A stretch of 64,000 nt of DNA from contig NC_079875.1 in NCBI RefSeq assembly GCF_029227915.1, positions 19,587,001-19,651,000 on the forward strand, in the 5' to 3' direction. A program made the translations under genes and the position numbers. Shown piece by piece: positions 1 through 13,104 of the stretch. The stretch is from Hydractinia symbiolongicarpus. Its lineage: Eukaryota > Cnidaria > Hydrozoa > Anthoathecata > Hydractiniidae. The first letter of the stretch is position 1. Every line of letters begins with the position of its first letter. A model generated the notes under the pieces. That model had not been told where the DNA came from, did not search any database, and saw only the letters and a list, made by a program, of their open reading frames with translations.

Positions 1-3000
1 ACAGTTTGCATAGTAACAACTTTGGTTTTTTGTGTTACTAATCTTCTATGATGTCGCCCGAACGCCCGAACCTTGTTATTGTGATCTATCTGTACTTCTA
101 CGTTTTACGATACAAACAGAAATGAAAGTCTCCGTATTTGTTATAAATTCATCCATTTTCAAAAAAAGATGAAAAACTAATAATGATAAAAACAATTTTA
201 AAAAATCAAGAAAAAAAACATGCCTTTTATTTGGCAAGCATGCGCAATATCGTTTGTTTTTGCATCACTTTAAAATATTACCTTTGCAGTAAAAAAAATT
301 GTTCTTTTTTACTGCGAAAAATTATCAGCAATTCATTGTGCGTCGGTTGTGCTCAGGTTGCAAGAATTTGTGAAAATGGAGATAACCTGAGATAGATAGC
401 CTAAAATTCGATAGAATTTAAATAAATTGTTTAGAATGAGTTTCATGTACAATGAAAGCGTTTAACTATAAAATACAAAATTGCTAGTATTTGTTTAGTT
501 GCCTTTGCATCAATGCTTTATTTCAACTGAACACTTTTAGTTCAGCACGCAGATATAGGATATGAATTGCATTTTCGACATTCTTTTAGTTATCTGTCGA
601 CTCATGATAAAATTTAAAAAGAATTTAGAACATTTGAAGAATTAAATCATGCTTGACCAATCAAAATCGTTTTAAAGTTAATCTTTTGCAAGAAAAATGG
701 CTATTGAGTTGTCTAACAGCAGACAAGTTTGTCCCAGGAAAGGTTGTTTCTTTAAGATACAGAGAACGTGTCTTTTAAATGGAACAGACATAGCTAGGTT
801 ACTTAGAAACAAATGTTTTTGTCAACAAAACCACCCACCTTTGCGAACTACATGTATTTAACCTGTACCTTTAAACGGCATAAAAAAACAATACACGCCA
901 ACACATTTTTTTGCTTTGTCATTATTTTCCTCATTACAAAAAATCGTGATAGAATTGTTGCCCACCATGTTTGCGGGGTAAATGACATTACATTATCATG
1001 ATGTCAAAAGAAAGACATTGCATTCCATTAAATGTCACGTGTTTCCCACTCGCAGTGTTAATAGGTATGAAACGATTTTGTTTTCTTTTTTAATAATCCA
1101 AAATTGATCAAATGATAATCAGTCTCTTTTATCCAACAAATGGTAGCTAGTTCCGCATAAAAAATAAATACACGCAATACAGTTGAAATATCTTTATTTG
1201 TCGTTACTTTCAACGAACCGGAATATAAAAGCGAGCTTAACAGACTTAACAGCTTATTTAAACTCTTAAATTTCTAATCCGACTATTAAACTCTTTGAGT
1301 AAAAAATCTTAAGATTTCAATTATGCATTATCCCAATTACAAGTTATGTTATACAACATATCGTATCGTTTTTGTGTTTAAAAGAACAAGTAAGGAAGTA
1401 TTGAACTTTTTGTTTGTAGAAAAGAGTAAACCTCATAAAAAATCATTAAAATGATAACTAAACACAATTACTAAATGGTAGAAACAATTCTTCTTCGAAA
1501 AATAACAACGATCACAATCTGCAATAGTCATAATTTTAGAAAAACTGGAATATTTTTGTACACACAGCTATTCCAATTTCTTTCTAATAATTTTTATTCT
1601 TGTAAAAATTCAAGTTTATAATATGTTGATTTATCACACCTATTATTAATCGACACTTTCTAAATTGTCAATGTGCGTATGAAAAAGACTGAACTGTGTT
1701 TAATAGAGGTAAAAGAACATATTTTTTTTGTTTAAAAATTCGTTAGCGCCCCACCTAAACATAACTTGACTAGGGAAAGCCTGCAAAATAGTCAAGTTAA
1801 CCACCTTATCGGTAAAGAAAATGTCGAACAAAAGTGACAACGTTTCTCAGGCGGTGACGAAAATTTTATCCCATAAATTTATGTTGTACATTACTGAGTT
1901 TAAAATAGTCTATAGTTGTTTTTAAGTTAAGTGTCAAGAAGAAATAAAATGGAAGTCCTGTATAGAAAGTACGTTAAATATGAAAAATACCCTGGCTGAA
2001 CAGCTATCACGAAAACTCTTTTTTTCAATTTTTCAGGTTCGAGAAACTTTTGACATTTTTGAATAGATTATTAAAAATTTTAAGTGGTCAATCTTTTTAA
2101 CAGACAAGAACTTTTCGCTGAGCCAGCTTAACCATCCTCTCCTAATGGTTATATGTTTGGCCGTTTAGTTTTTTCACTTTTTAAATGAAATGAAACGATC
2201 GATTCAAAGTTCAAAACAAAAAATTCGAACTAGACAGCAGGAAACAGAAAAGTTTGAATAAAAGAAATTTGTTTAGGAGATGTGTAGTGTATCAATCTTA
2301 CGAATTTGAACTTGAACAGGATGATGTATTCTACAACCACATTGCAGTGAAGTAGAAAGTATGTAAAAAGTAAACTACATCCTACCTTTGCTAGAAGTTT
2401 TTAAAAATTGACAACTTGTTAACTGTCAAGAGTATCGTTGAAAGTTAAACTATACAGCTTCCTCTATATCGTACGAACTTAGTATAAAGACCAATCAGTG
2501 ACGTATGTTAAAGCAGGGATCATATCAAAAACAAACAATGATATTTAATCTTATGTATTATCTGATAACTGACGAGTGTGTTGTAATTGACATCTTTTTA
2601 TGAACATTCCCTGATTCTTTTTTATGAGCACATGTCTTAGCCTATTGAGCTTTTTATTTATATTTTGTTGGTTAAATATGATAATTGTGTAGACATGCAA
2701 GACGCACAGTTGAATATGACTTTTAAATGATATAATTAATTTTTTACCTCAATTTCTTTTTCTATCCACCCTATCCTCTATTTAATTCATGAAATGGTAA
2801 TTTGAGATAGTTGTCTCATTTTTGATGAACAGGGTTTGTAATCAAACAAGCGTTTAATGGAAACTAAACAATCAATTAGATTTAAATCTGAATTTTAAAA
2901 TTGCAGGAAAAATCTGAAACAAAGAGAGATGAAATAAAAACTTAAAGTCACTAACATTGTTTATCATCAATAATAAAATAATCAAGCTTGCTAATACACT

Positions 3001-3793
3001 TATAGCCCCCCCAAAATTCAAATCACTCTGCGCGTGAATTCAAATTCAAGAGGGGCACGTATTTAACTTTTTATTTGTTTCAAGGAAAAGTTGTTCTCTT
3101 TCACGGTGTTTAATTCAAGTCCATTTTTTTGTAAAGTGCCATTAAATGCAAAATAACGCTGCTTTCTCGCTTAAAATTTTCAGAGAAAAATATTACTTTC
3201 AAAAAATAGAAAATATATAATTCTTTCACAATTTTAGTGCCTGTTTGAACCTGTTTTTTGTATACGTTTACGATGGATTAACATAAGGGGGAGATCCGAG
3301 GTTAATCAATGTATTATCTAATAAAGTCCCCAGCAAGTAATTTCTTATCACTACTTGCCTTATAACTTATATACGTGCTTTTTGCACAACTGAAATTATT
3401 TTGTATAATTTACTTTTGCTTTGTATCTCGATGTCAATTGTTAAAAAAAACTAATTTTTTATAATTGCTACACATGTTTACTACAATTTAGAAGAAAATT
3501 ACAGTCTATTAAGTATGTTATGCAATTAAGTTAGTTTCGATTGCCGGTCATTCGAAAAGAAAAAAAAAATACCTATGTAGTGCTCATAAATCCTACAATG
3601 AAATTTGAATGGAATTTTTATTTGTAAGAGGTGTTATAAAGTGATTATTGGTGGAATTACGCGTTGCTAACCATAAACTTCGTCTACGTGAAGCAAACAT
3701 CAAAACTTTTGAAAAGACCTTAAATTCCTGCTACTTTAAAGAAAGGAACAACAATTGTGTTTTATTCTATAGCTTTGAGTAGTATTTTAAAGA
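1..3793. other. AT-rich stretch without a recognised gene
   Basis: I see only short open frames of low-complexity composition, homopolymer runs and no recognisable domain, splice-bounded exon or element terminus. It is probably intergenic or intronic. A TATAAAA-like string near 1,225 has no coding sequence after it and is not called as a promoter. Confidence 0.6.
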
Positions 3794-3891
3794 CTAGTAG
3801 AAGCCCGTGGAAATCAAAGGGAATTCGCCCGCCGCTACTTCTAGCTACCTTCTTTGGCTCACAGACGAGAAGTTAAGCATAACAATATAGT
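3794..3891 (-). mobile_element. Short non-autonomous Helitron relic
   Basis: On the plus strand it starts with CTAGTAGAAGCCCGTGG after a host A. It then has a degenerate hairpin region and a CGCCCGCCGC block matching the better copy at 49,460-49,569, and ends near AACAATATAG. Read on the minus strand this is a Helitron with a CTAG terminus. The hairpin arms and the 5' TC are eroded, so the exact right edge is approximate. Confidence 0.5.
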
Positions 3892-5777
3892 TAAAACAAA
3901 CGGCTTTTTCTTCTGTTACGCTGAGACTTTTTCGTTCATGAAAAAAAAATCAAAATTATTTCACAAGCAGGCGGTCAAAATAGCTACGCCCTTTTTTGTT
4001 AAAAAGATACAATTCTGATTATTTTACTACCGAATGAACTTTGCATGAACTTTTTAAATTGCGTCCTTTACACACCCTGTTAACGCCAAAAGCAATCAAT
4101 ATTACGCCAGCGCGAGGGCGTAGAATACACTCATAAAGTTTGCTTTTTTGCATTTTTGCCTATTACTTCGGTTGCGTATTACTTCAGTTTTGCAATGTCA
4201 TAGCAGCTTCGAAATGCATATTTTTATGTTTAAGGCTGTGTGGGTTTATTTTTTGAAAGAAATTACAATTTTTATTCCTATTATAAAGCAAAAAATAGTA
4301 TTTAGGTAAAAGTTACTTCGGCGCGGTAGTATGGCAACAAGAAGTGCAAAAAAGCGTATTTGACACATTTCAGACTTTAAAAGCTTTCCTGGAAAATTCA
4401 CATTGCCATAATCAATACCTCCGGCTGACAATTGGAATTAACTACATGATCAAATATTGCTGGGTTTGATATCTACCATAGAATAAGACCGTAGTTCATG
4501 AGTTACAGAGGTAGAGCCATCCTTTTCCCCCTTTTACCGGGTTACTCACATCCAACTGAAAACGGGTAAACAGTCATTTGTATCAACCCTATTTGGTATG
4601 GGGGTGGGGTGGGGGGGGCATAAAGTGGTATACATTAGATATACCACATTAGATCAACCAGGCGCTTTTAAATTTTCTTATTCTTAGACTAGTAAATATT
4701 GAATAGATGAATGAAATAGATAATTAGGAGAGACATGTCCCTTCATTACATCAAGATGATAGAGGAGGAGAAAAAATTAATTTTTATTCTATTGTACTAC
4801 ACCTGCTGTTGAACCAGGTGCTTTTTTAAGCTCAGAATTTCAGAACGGGCTCTTTTTCACTCATGAACACCTTAAGCAGTGCAGCTATGTTAAATCTCTC
4901 AATCTAAATTCTGGTGATGCATGGAAAATTAAAAGCACAAATCAGCAGGTAGGTTACGTACACACTGACTTAACTTAATTCAACCCCCACACCCAACGAT
5001 CCCTGTAAGATAATATTAAGAGAGAAAAAACCGTGCCAATAAGAGCTTTAGACTACATCATCTGGTTCTTCTTACATAATGCAGTAAATTCACTAAAATG
5101 AAAAAAGAATCATATTTTTTACTGATAAAAGCACTACATTTCTACTAAACACTTTACGATCAATAAGATGACCAACTCTGCTGTCAAACTAAAAAATGGC
5201 CTTAGCTGTTCACTTTCTCTCACGACGCATCGTGTATTCACAGACCAATACACTTAGACTCAAGTGTAAATCTGCATTTTAGTTTAATGAAATAATGTGA
5301 CTAACAATATTTTGACAGGCTGTAGGTTATTCTGGTTAGGATAATGTCGCATAAAACCACGGTAAAGCCAAAGAAGTGTCGAGTACAACGCGCACAAATT
5401 TCTAGAACTTTAAATTGTTTTTTTATTATTTATATCCTCGTGACTTCACATCATTTCATAAATATGTTGAATTTAAAACTGTTTATCACAATTAAAACTG
5501 ATGTTACCCCACCTATTAACAAATTGTTCTTAAGATCATTTTGTTTCTAGGCAGGACCAAACGTGACATAATGGATTCATAACATAAAACGATAATCTTG
5601 GTCATTATGTCATGCACATTTGATCGTTTTTTTTAGGTCATCCAAAACTAAAAATGGAATAAATAAAATTGTAAAAACAAATGTTAGATCAATGGTCTCC
5701 TTTTTATGCAATTGAATTGCAGCTGAATGGCAATAAAGAATTTAAGCATAAACTTGCTATTAAATATTGTCAAAAAA
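3892..5777. other. Gene-free interval with a G-rich tract
   Basis: No coding domain is visible. A G-rich run lies near 4,600-4,620. The plus-strand open frame at 5,344-5,550 has no recognisable feature. Nothing else can be supported here. Confidence 0.5.
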
Positions 5778-5847
5778 TTAATCGTTAGCCCGTGGAAAAT
5801 ACATCTTGCTACACATTTCCCGCAAACAGCGAGTGTTATAATATGGA
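5778..5847 (-). mobile_element. 70-bp Helitron relic
   Basis: The plus strand reads A|TTAATCGTTAGCCCGTGG, and the copy closes with GTTATAATATGGA|T. It is therefore flanked by A and T as expected for a Helitron, with CTRR- and TC-like ends on the minus strand (TTAA in place of YYAG). It matches the ends of the 110-bp copy at 49,460-49,569, with most of the middle missing. Confidence 0.5.
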
Positions 5848-6011
5848 TATCCAAGAGATCCGACGTCGAAACGCCGGGTTAAGCCACTAGTAATCATGTG
5901 TTAACCGTCATGTTGAGCGCTTAAGGTAAACAGCGTGGAACTCCAGGTTGAGTGCTGTAGTAAAGGTATACAGTGTGTCGCAAGTCCAGTCTTATGGCGT
6001 TTCAAATGTAA

Positions 6012-6275
6012 TGTATTTTTCACAAAATGACTTTCTCGCAGCTTTAGCTAGAAAAAAAAACACAGGTTACCACCGGTTGTTACAGTCAGCCAGCATTTTT
6101 TATTTGCTGAAAACGTTCTTATGAAAGTTCCAAAACTAATCGGGACACCAGGAAGAGTACTTAGTACAGGTAACAACCGTATGTTGAATGCTTCATTATT
6201 GTCCCCTATAGGTGTAATACTCTTTTTCAAAAAAAGGTTTATCGCAGCTTTGGTAAATAAAAGCACAGGAAACAT
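6012..6275. repeat. Diverged direct duplication
   Basis: Two related blocks lie at about 6,012-6,075 and 6,220-6,272. Both run TTTTTCA...TCGCAGCTTT...AAAAACACAGG or AAAAGCACAGG, with related sequence (GGTAACAACCG-like) nearby. The function is unknown; it looks like an old local tandem duplication. Confidence 0.45.
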
Positions 6276-6306
6276 CTAACTGCATCTAGCATAAAACAGA
6301 TTATTT

Positions 6307-6355
6307 AAAATTTTTGTTGTAGCCAAATATATTTGGCTGCTACAAAAATTTTTTA
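6307..6355. repeat. Imperfect palindrome
   Basis: Arms of about 23 nt run from AAAATTTTTGT into GCCAAATA and back through TATTTGGC to ACAAAAATTTT, with a 3-nt mismatch cluster and almost no loop. It could be the remains of a small fold-back MITE. No flanking target duplication is obvious. Confidence 0.55.
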
Positions 6356-6494
6356 GTCAGAGGTAATCAACAGCAGCTACAATCTCAGGTGCCGCTTAGT
6401 AAAAATCAGAGTGGTGAAATTAGCACAAAAAGAAATAATGTTGACCAGGATAAAAAGCTATTATATTGAACTGAGTAAGATCTTAAAAATAATA

Positions 6495-6590
6495 AATATG
6501 GCTAGCAAGCAAGCTGGCATTAGGATGCTCTCTTAAAATCTACGTTTGTAGCCGAAATCTGAAAATTGGTTTGTTTGAGATTTTATAGAA
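6495..6590 (+). repeat. Dispersed repeat, copy 1 (related to 58,938-59,030)
   Basis: The core AAAATCTACGTTTGTAGCC and the following AAAATTG...GTTT..AGATTT stretch recur at 58,973-59,023, again preceded by a GGCTAGC/GACTAGC-like segment. The two copies are in the same orientation and diverged. No coding content. Confidence 0.5.
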
Positions 6591-8068
6591 CAGATGACAA
6601 TATATATTTATCTTAACCTGCATACACATTAAAACAAATATTAAACCTAATGCAAAGTTGTTACAAAATAAGAGGGTCGAAAAAAGACCTACGAACCTTC
6701 TTCAAAATGGTCACCATCACATATATAATTAGATCGGCCACCAGGCATCGCTAGAAGATCACGTTGTACTCATCAAAGGAACGGATTATAGGTCGTATTT
6801 TAATTTGAAATAGCTTTGCGGAAAGATCAAAGAAGCCGTTACGGACAGATAACGTGTGTTATTAACGTAGAGATGATATATTATAATGATGTATTATTGT
6901 TTGTTCTGGTTAAAAAACAAAAGCCTTCGCTATAAAAAAATTTCGGAAAAACTTATGTGAGCGAAATTTTTTTTTTTTTTTTTTTCTATTAAGAAAGGTA
7001 TGGAAAAAAATAAAAGGTTGAAGATGGAAGGGCGCGGATGTGTCATTGTGCGAGAAAAACATTTGCGACGCAGAGTCAAAAAATTTCGCACGCAATACTT
7101 TCTGTCGTTCAAAAATTGTATTATATTTCGCTGTATGTATTTTGTTGCTTGTGTTTAAGTTTCTTGTACAAGTTGTTGTAAGTTGTTAATAGCTAATTGT
7201 GGGTTGGCTGTTTAGGAAGAAAACAGGTATATGTAATAAACAAACTGTTTAACAGAATATTAACCTTATAGATAAGAGCTACTTGACAGAAAATAGCAAA
7301 AAAAAAGGTTCGCAAGGTCAAATATTGCAAGTTTAGTTTCTTTACAATATTTTATTGTTAGCACTTCAATTGTGGTAGATTCACATTACAAAACAAGACA
7401 GCGATTATAATGATCAGCAAATTAGTGGTAATCAAATAGCTATTACATCTACTCCCCCAAAATGCGTACCTATTTTCTTACATTGTTAGTTAAATGAACC
7501 ACGGGAAAATCTATAGCCAACCCGTGATGAAGTTCTCAATAACCCAGCCATGTGCAAACAATTATTTTCCAAAAATTTCATAACACGTTTTAACTATTGA
7601 CTATTGTGTTGATCTCAATATTAAGATTTCAAGGTTTGTGGTTGACGTAATCAATTCATTATTTCTTATTTGAACACACTTGTCAAACTTTAAAGAATTG
7701 GTCCAGTCTTGCTCTCAAATGGTCCCTAGTTACACATTTAGAATTGACTGAACACATTTACAGGTTATGTTTTGTAACAACCTCGATCCCAGGACCTGTT
7801 GTCTCATTTTGTGCATCTGACAGCGAGACGAACATGACCCTGTTGGAAGTTGGTCTAAAATCTGTGTTTTCACAGATTTTTAATTAATGCACTCTTGTCT
7901 CGTTTACCCACAAGTAAGTGAGCTAAAGTTTCGTTCTCTAGGTCTGGATTTTATAATAATCTTTGGAAATGAAAATTTAGCTAATGTTTGGATAAGCAAG
8001 TATATATTACATTGAAATGTTTACGAAGTGTGCTTCCAGCGGAAGCAAATCGTGTGTTTCGAGGTTTT

Positions 8069-8250
8069 AGTACTTGCCAGTGTAATGTTTTCTTTATATC
8101 TGACAGCCTCGGTCGCTATTTTCCGTAGCGCCCGGCTAAACGGTTAAAGTCATTATTAGTACCTGGCAGTGTAACGCCCTCTTTATATCTGACGTTTTCA
8201 TTTCATCGATCACGTGAGCGGGCGCTATTTTTCTGTAACAACCGGCTAAA
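8069..8250 (+). repeat. Two-copy diverged tandem repeat
   Basis: Two units, about 8,069-8,140 and 8,158-8,250, share CCAGTGTAA or GCAGTGTAA, TCTTTATATCTGAC, a CGCTATTTT block and the closing CCGGCTAAA. The second unit carries a longer middle with ATCACGTGAGCG. No coding potential is evident. Confidence 0.55.
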
Positions 8251-9583
8251 ATGTACACAAAAGAGTAAACAAACTTTTGTGAAGCTTGAACGCTGTCAAA
8301 TGTCCAAAGAAAATACAAGTTTTGACCTTATTAATTTGCAAGTAAGATGAAATAGATTAATTGATACCGGATCAAAAGTCTCTTAAAACGAAGTATGCTG
8401 CGAAATATGGAATTAATACCTTGAATAAGTTTTGTCAAAGCAACATAGTGGCCATAAAAATAGAGACTTCTCAAAAACTACAAAGAACCTAACAAAACTA
8501 CCTTTTTCAAATGTCTCACATCTTGAGTTCTTCAAAAAAGGTTGAAATAAACCACCACTCTTCAAAAAACAAATTTAACGTGACGTCTCTAGCTAATTTT
8601 TTTGTTTGTTTATTTCTGGTTAATCTCAACAATTGCTCGTTTAGGGGCTATTTTTTTGACACAAGATTTGGTTCAGGATGCTCTAAGCGCACATTTTACT
8701 ATTTCTTTTTTAATTTGGGGCAGTCAGAATTTAATTCTGGATGAACTCCTCGATGAGGAGTTCACTTGGAGCATTTAGAGAATTCAAAACTAATAATTGG
8801 ATGTACTACACTCAAAGTCTTCTTGCTACAAAAAACCATTTCTGTAGTCACAGTTTTTAGTTGATGGAACCCTTGCAGTAATAATAATTTGCATCAATTC
8901 AAAAAATCAAAGAGGATCCAAACTAATTAAGTGAAAAACATAAACTAAATGAAATACTTTGCAGAATAGATTAAGTTAAATCTACTTTTGTTTCATAATT
9001 ATGCAAAAAGTTAAGTACACATCTTTAAATTATGCAACAACTTTCGGAGCACTGAGATTTGAATCGGTGCTGTTTCTTTGCTCACTGGAGAGATTTAAGT
9101 CTTGGTTATGGCCACTCCAATTTTAGAACCTTTAGAATAGGAAAAAAAATATATTTTCCTTTAGTTGATCGAACGTTTATATTGTCACACATGTTTCTGT
9201 ATATAAAAAACATGTTGTATTTTATTTTTCATCCAAATGCCAATGTTTTTGACTTTAGCTATAAATCCTATTATTTTATCAGGCTACCAGGTACAAAATG
9301 GCTTATAAACCGTTTACCGTTTAGGGGTTAAAGATGTGGTGGAATGGATTTGAGAAATCAATCATTTTTTATTTATAACCACCCGGTTAATTTGTTCCCA
9401 ATTGAAATTTAGAAAGGAATATAAGCTCTCCTAGCCAAATAAGACCAGGTTTAATACATCCTTGTACTTTGTTTCTTTGCTACTATGCTAAATGAGAAGC
9501 ACAGATAGTTTGAGAATACTAAATACACTTGTATAGATTAAAAACTTGACATATTAGTCACAAATATATGAGTAGCTAAACAG

Positions 9584-9623
9584 TTAGCGGACACTTTGGT
9601 CATATACCGATTGTGTCCGCTAA
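9584..9623. repeat. Small inverted repeat, 11-bp arms
   Basis: TTAGCGGACAC at 9,584-9,594 is exactly inverted as GTGTCCGCTAA at 9,613-9,623, with an 18-nt loop. It is probably a miniature or internally deleted DNA element, or a fortuitous hairpin. Confidence 0.55.
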
Positions 9624-9809
9624 TTGGAGAGTATACTGTATACCAGGTGTAAGAAGTAGAGTGCAGACGATGGGGAGACCTAGCTGGATCTCTCCATCGC
9701 TGCATGTGCGCTAATTCTCGCCCCAGTTTTCTTATGACTGTATTGAGTTTTATGTTGAGTTCGTGTGGGTAAGAAGAGATCGAAAGATAGATTCGTAATT
9801 CTTACCTTA

Positions 9810-9826
9810 CAGTGGCGGATTTAGGG
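9810..9826 (+). mobile_element. Possible hAT terminal sequence
   Basis: CAGTGGCGGATTTAGGG has the form of animal hAT terminal inverted repeats. I did not find the matching right end within the next kilobase, so this is at best an orphan terminus of a decayed element. Confidence 0.35.
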
Positions 9827-10772
9827 TATGTCAAGCTAGTCGGGTGGATGTACTTAATTTTCGTCAAAAGCCTTATTGTTGCAATTTAAAAAAAGTATTT
9901 CGCCTAAACACAAAAATCTTCCAGGGTGGCTTTCGTAATATGCTCTGGGTTGAATTTCTATGGAATTTCTACATATAATACACACATGCATGTATTATAT
10001 AGTTGAGCGCATATTCATCAATTATGGCGTAATGCGTAAGAAATTGCTTAATTATCCTACGAGTAACTTCGCATGTTGTTTTATTAGGGGGCACAAAATT
10101 CAGTTATTTGCTTTAATTCACTGTAAAAATTGTAGCGTATAGCCCCTAATTTAATTTCGCTGTACTTCGACATACTTGTTGTATTAAGGGTTGAAAAATA
10201 TAAATAATGGTAACATTAGACCGTAAAAATCATAAGCCAACCCCCGTAATTTTAACACACGTAAGCGTAATAAGGCGAGAATATTAATTAAGAGGTAGTT
10301 TAAAACAAAAACAAATGATGCTTTACTTCGTCGCACAATAGTTTTTCGCAACAAAAATAAAATAATAAACAATATATTTACTTTTGAAGATTTGTTATCA
10401 AGGTCATAAAACAGCAAAGAAATAAGAACTTGACAAAAATTGTACAACTACCCCCTGATAAAGTTATTGCGACTGCCTTGTGAAGAGATTTCCTTGCTGA
10501 ACTGAATATGAAACTTTGAAGCTGTAGCATGCATGGTGTTCGTTCAAAGTTTTTTGTCAGCTGGAGAAAGAAAACGCATGATGTTTTTTTATTAAAGCTT
10601 TGCTCTTAGCTAAGTTGGATAAAGAAATTAAATTAGTTATATAAAAACGGAAAATGCCTTATTGACATAAAAAAGGTAATTAATATTTTATAAAATATAA
10701 TTTTATGTTGTGTTGTATAAATATTATTCTGCTTTTTTTTCTCACAAACGCTTTCATAAAACGGTACTCTTA

Positions 10773-11107
10773 GGGGCTGTTCACATGGAGGCGGGCTGGC
10801 TCAGCTAGCCGCGGTGATTTTCATCTCGTGTTCATATGAAGTTTTTTACATCTCGGCAAGCCGGGATGGAAAAGTTGTTTACATTCATTTCATAAACAAT
10901 GAAGACAAAAGAATATATTTCGATCTTTAAATAATTGATGAGAATTTTTTTAAATCTATTGTTAATTTCATCTCGCCTAGGCGGGCTGGCTCGCCTGTCA
11001 TATGAACACATTTTTATTTTTCTATGCGTTTCTTAAGAACAGCGAGATCCCGCTCACCCGAGCCAGCCCGGTCAACCGAGCCAGCCCGCCTCCATATGAA
11101 CAGCCCC
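10773..11107. mobile_element. PIF/Harbinger-type MITE
   Basis: The left end GGGGCTGTTCACATGGAGG and the right end CCTCCATATGAACAGCCCC are inverted repeats that continue inward through GCGGGCTGGCTC and GAGCCAGCCCGC, about 30 bp with one mismatch. TTA directly precedes and follows the element. A 3-bp TTA duplication and a GGGGCTGTTC terminus are the signature of PIF/Harbinger (Tourist-like) MITEs. At 335 bp with no ORF it is non-autonomous. Internal GGCTGGCTC motifs add further inverted repetition. Confidence 0.85.
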
Positions 11108-11490
11108 TTATTTGTCTGGTCACCAAAAATCTATTGAAATATGCTCTCCAGCGTGGAGTAACCATGCAGTATACAAAAATATGTAGTTCTTAAAAAAATG
11201 CCTCCTGGATAGAGAGGGTTAAAATAACTCGAGATTTTTTTCAAAGCGTGCAGAAATTTTGACCTCAACACGGTGAGCAAACTGGTCACTTTATGAAACA
11301 TGTCATTTTAAGTAAACCAGCTTAAATCTCAGTATAAAACTGGCTAATATATAGACCTCATATTGGCTTTAATGTATTTTTAAAATGGGATTTTATGCGC
11401 TAAGTAAAAAAGGCCCTTAAACGCCTTGCGGTCTTTTAACGCACATTTCTTAGTGACTTTGTAAAAAAAATGGACTAACTTGTTAAAATT

Positions 11491-11506
11491 CCTGTATCCG
11501 CCCCTG
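11491..11506. mobile_element. Right terminus of an older hAT copy
   Basis: CCTGTATCCGCCCCTG matches the outer part of the hAT right terminus at 13,838-13,853. It lies 6 nt outside the left terminus of the next element, so two hAT ends abut. The remainder of this older copy was not delimited. Confidence 0.45.
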
Positions 11507-12014
11507 TCATATCAGGCGCGGATCCAGGGTTAGTCAGATAAGTCGCGTGACTAAGTGTAAATTTGACTAAAAATGTTAGCCAAGCGAATGATGTCGACGA
11601 TCCAGGTGTTGCATACGGAGCGCGTTGAAAAATCAGATTGTAATTCATGTACGGCGAAAAGCCATGGTTCACAGCCCTCTCCATTTCGCCTATGGCGATG
11701 GTGACGTCAAAGCTGTGACGTCGCTACCATATAGACTGAGAGGGTTGCAAGTTATAGCTTACAGATTTTGACTGATTCATTTTGACTAATCAGTCACTCA
11801 GTCAGTCAAAAATCAAATAGCTATGGCCCGCAATCCTCCCCATCTCACCTAAGGGGCATGTGACGTCAAAATCGTGACGTAATTTTCACACTCTATGCGT
11901 AGTCCAACAATATGTGGCCCGCAACCGGCGTAAGAAATTTAGGTTCCGTACAGCGTGGTTACTTAGTTTTAACTCCCATCCGTCAGGATTAGTCAAAGAC
12001 TCACGCCTTTTGGC

Positions 12015-13104
12015 TTGGTTTCTTTTATTCTTCGTTTAAAGATCCTTCAAGATGACATTATGCTATTTTGTCCAGAAAGTAATCGTACAAGATTAATTGC
12101 TGTTTGTAAAACCCGTTGGGCTGCTAGAATAGAAGGGCTCCATATCTTTGAAGAGCTTTATATTGCTATTGTCAAAACTCTGGAACAGATGGACCAGAAT
12201 TTAGATAAACAAATAGGTATTAACACCCAATCGAAGGCTGGACCATTACTTCTCTCTCTTAAGTCATTTGTATATCTTGTGGCATTAGTTATTACAAGGC
12301 ACATTTTTGATTTAATGTTTCCTGTAACAAAGCTTTTGCAATCAAAGACTGAAACAGATATTTTGGATGGTTGTGAACTTATTAATTCTTTAAAAAACTT
12401 AACAATGTCGATAAGAAACAATATAGATTATCATAATGAATGGTATTCATCAGCCATTGATTTAGCCTCAAAAGTTGATATTCTAGAATACAAAAAAAAA
12501 CTTGTGGCAGACAAACAACACGTTCAAATGTTACTGCAGATTCACCATCGCAATATTACAGACGTGTGATCACAATTCCTTTTATTGCCACATGTCAAAT
12601 GAACTTAGACAACGTTTCAACATGGACAATTTGACTATTTATAAGGGTTTGCATGTGGTTCCATCAAAATTTGTCTGGTCAGAGAACCAAATAGGGGAAC
12701 AAGTATGGATTAAGAATTTCAGAGCATTTGCTGAATTTTACAGGAATGATTTACCAAATCCTCTCGCACTAGAGGGTGAAATAAAGCTATGGCAGCAATA
12801 TTGGTCTGATTATGATCGTTGCTTACCAGACAATGTAATCAAAACGTTAAAAGCTGTCAAATTTGATGGCTTTGAAAACATTAAGGTAGCATTAAGAATT
12901 TTAGCCACTTTGCCCGTCACATCCTGTGAATGTGAACGTTCTTTTTCTTCTTTACGCAGACTTAAGGACTATACCAGGAGCACCATGGTTCAGGATCGTT
13001 TAAATGGAATTGCACTCATGTACATCCATAAGAAAATCCTACCAAACATAGATGCTGTTATTGATCGGTATGCAATGAGCAACCGAAGGCTATCCTTTTC
13101 ATAA
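12015..13104 (+). pseudogene. hAT transposase (ZMYM1-like), 5'-truncated and frameshifted
   Basis: Two overlapping frames (12,015-12,569 and 12,502-13,104) together form the C-terminal half of a hAT transposase of the ZMYM1-like group, a DDE nuclease for cut-and-paste transposition. The first frame has the KTRWAARIEG motif and the helical insertion domain. The second ends with the family-typical dimerisation segment (LPVTSCECERSFSSLRRLK then DRLNGIALMYIH). The reading frame shifts near 12,540-12,570. The N-terminal zinc finger and first catalytic Asp are missing, replaced upstream by non-coding DNA. It cannot make an active enzyme. The family assignment rests on the ECERSFSSLRRLK block and is secure. 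Confidence 0.88.

Noticed and set aside
1219-1245. GGAATATAAAAGCGAG as a core promoter
   Set aside because: No coding sequence or transcript-like structure follows; chance matches are common in AT-rich DNA.
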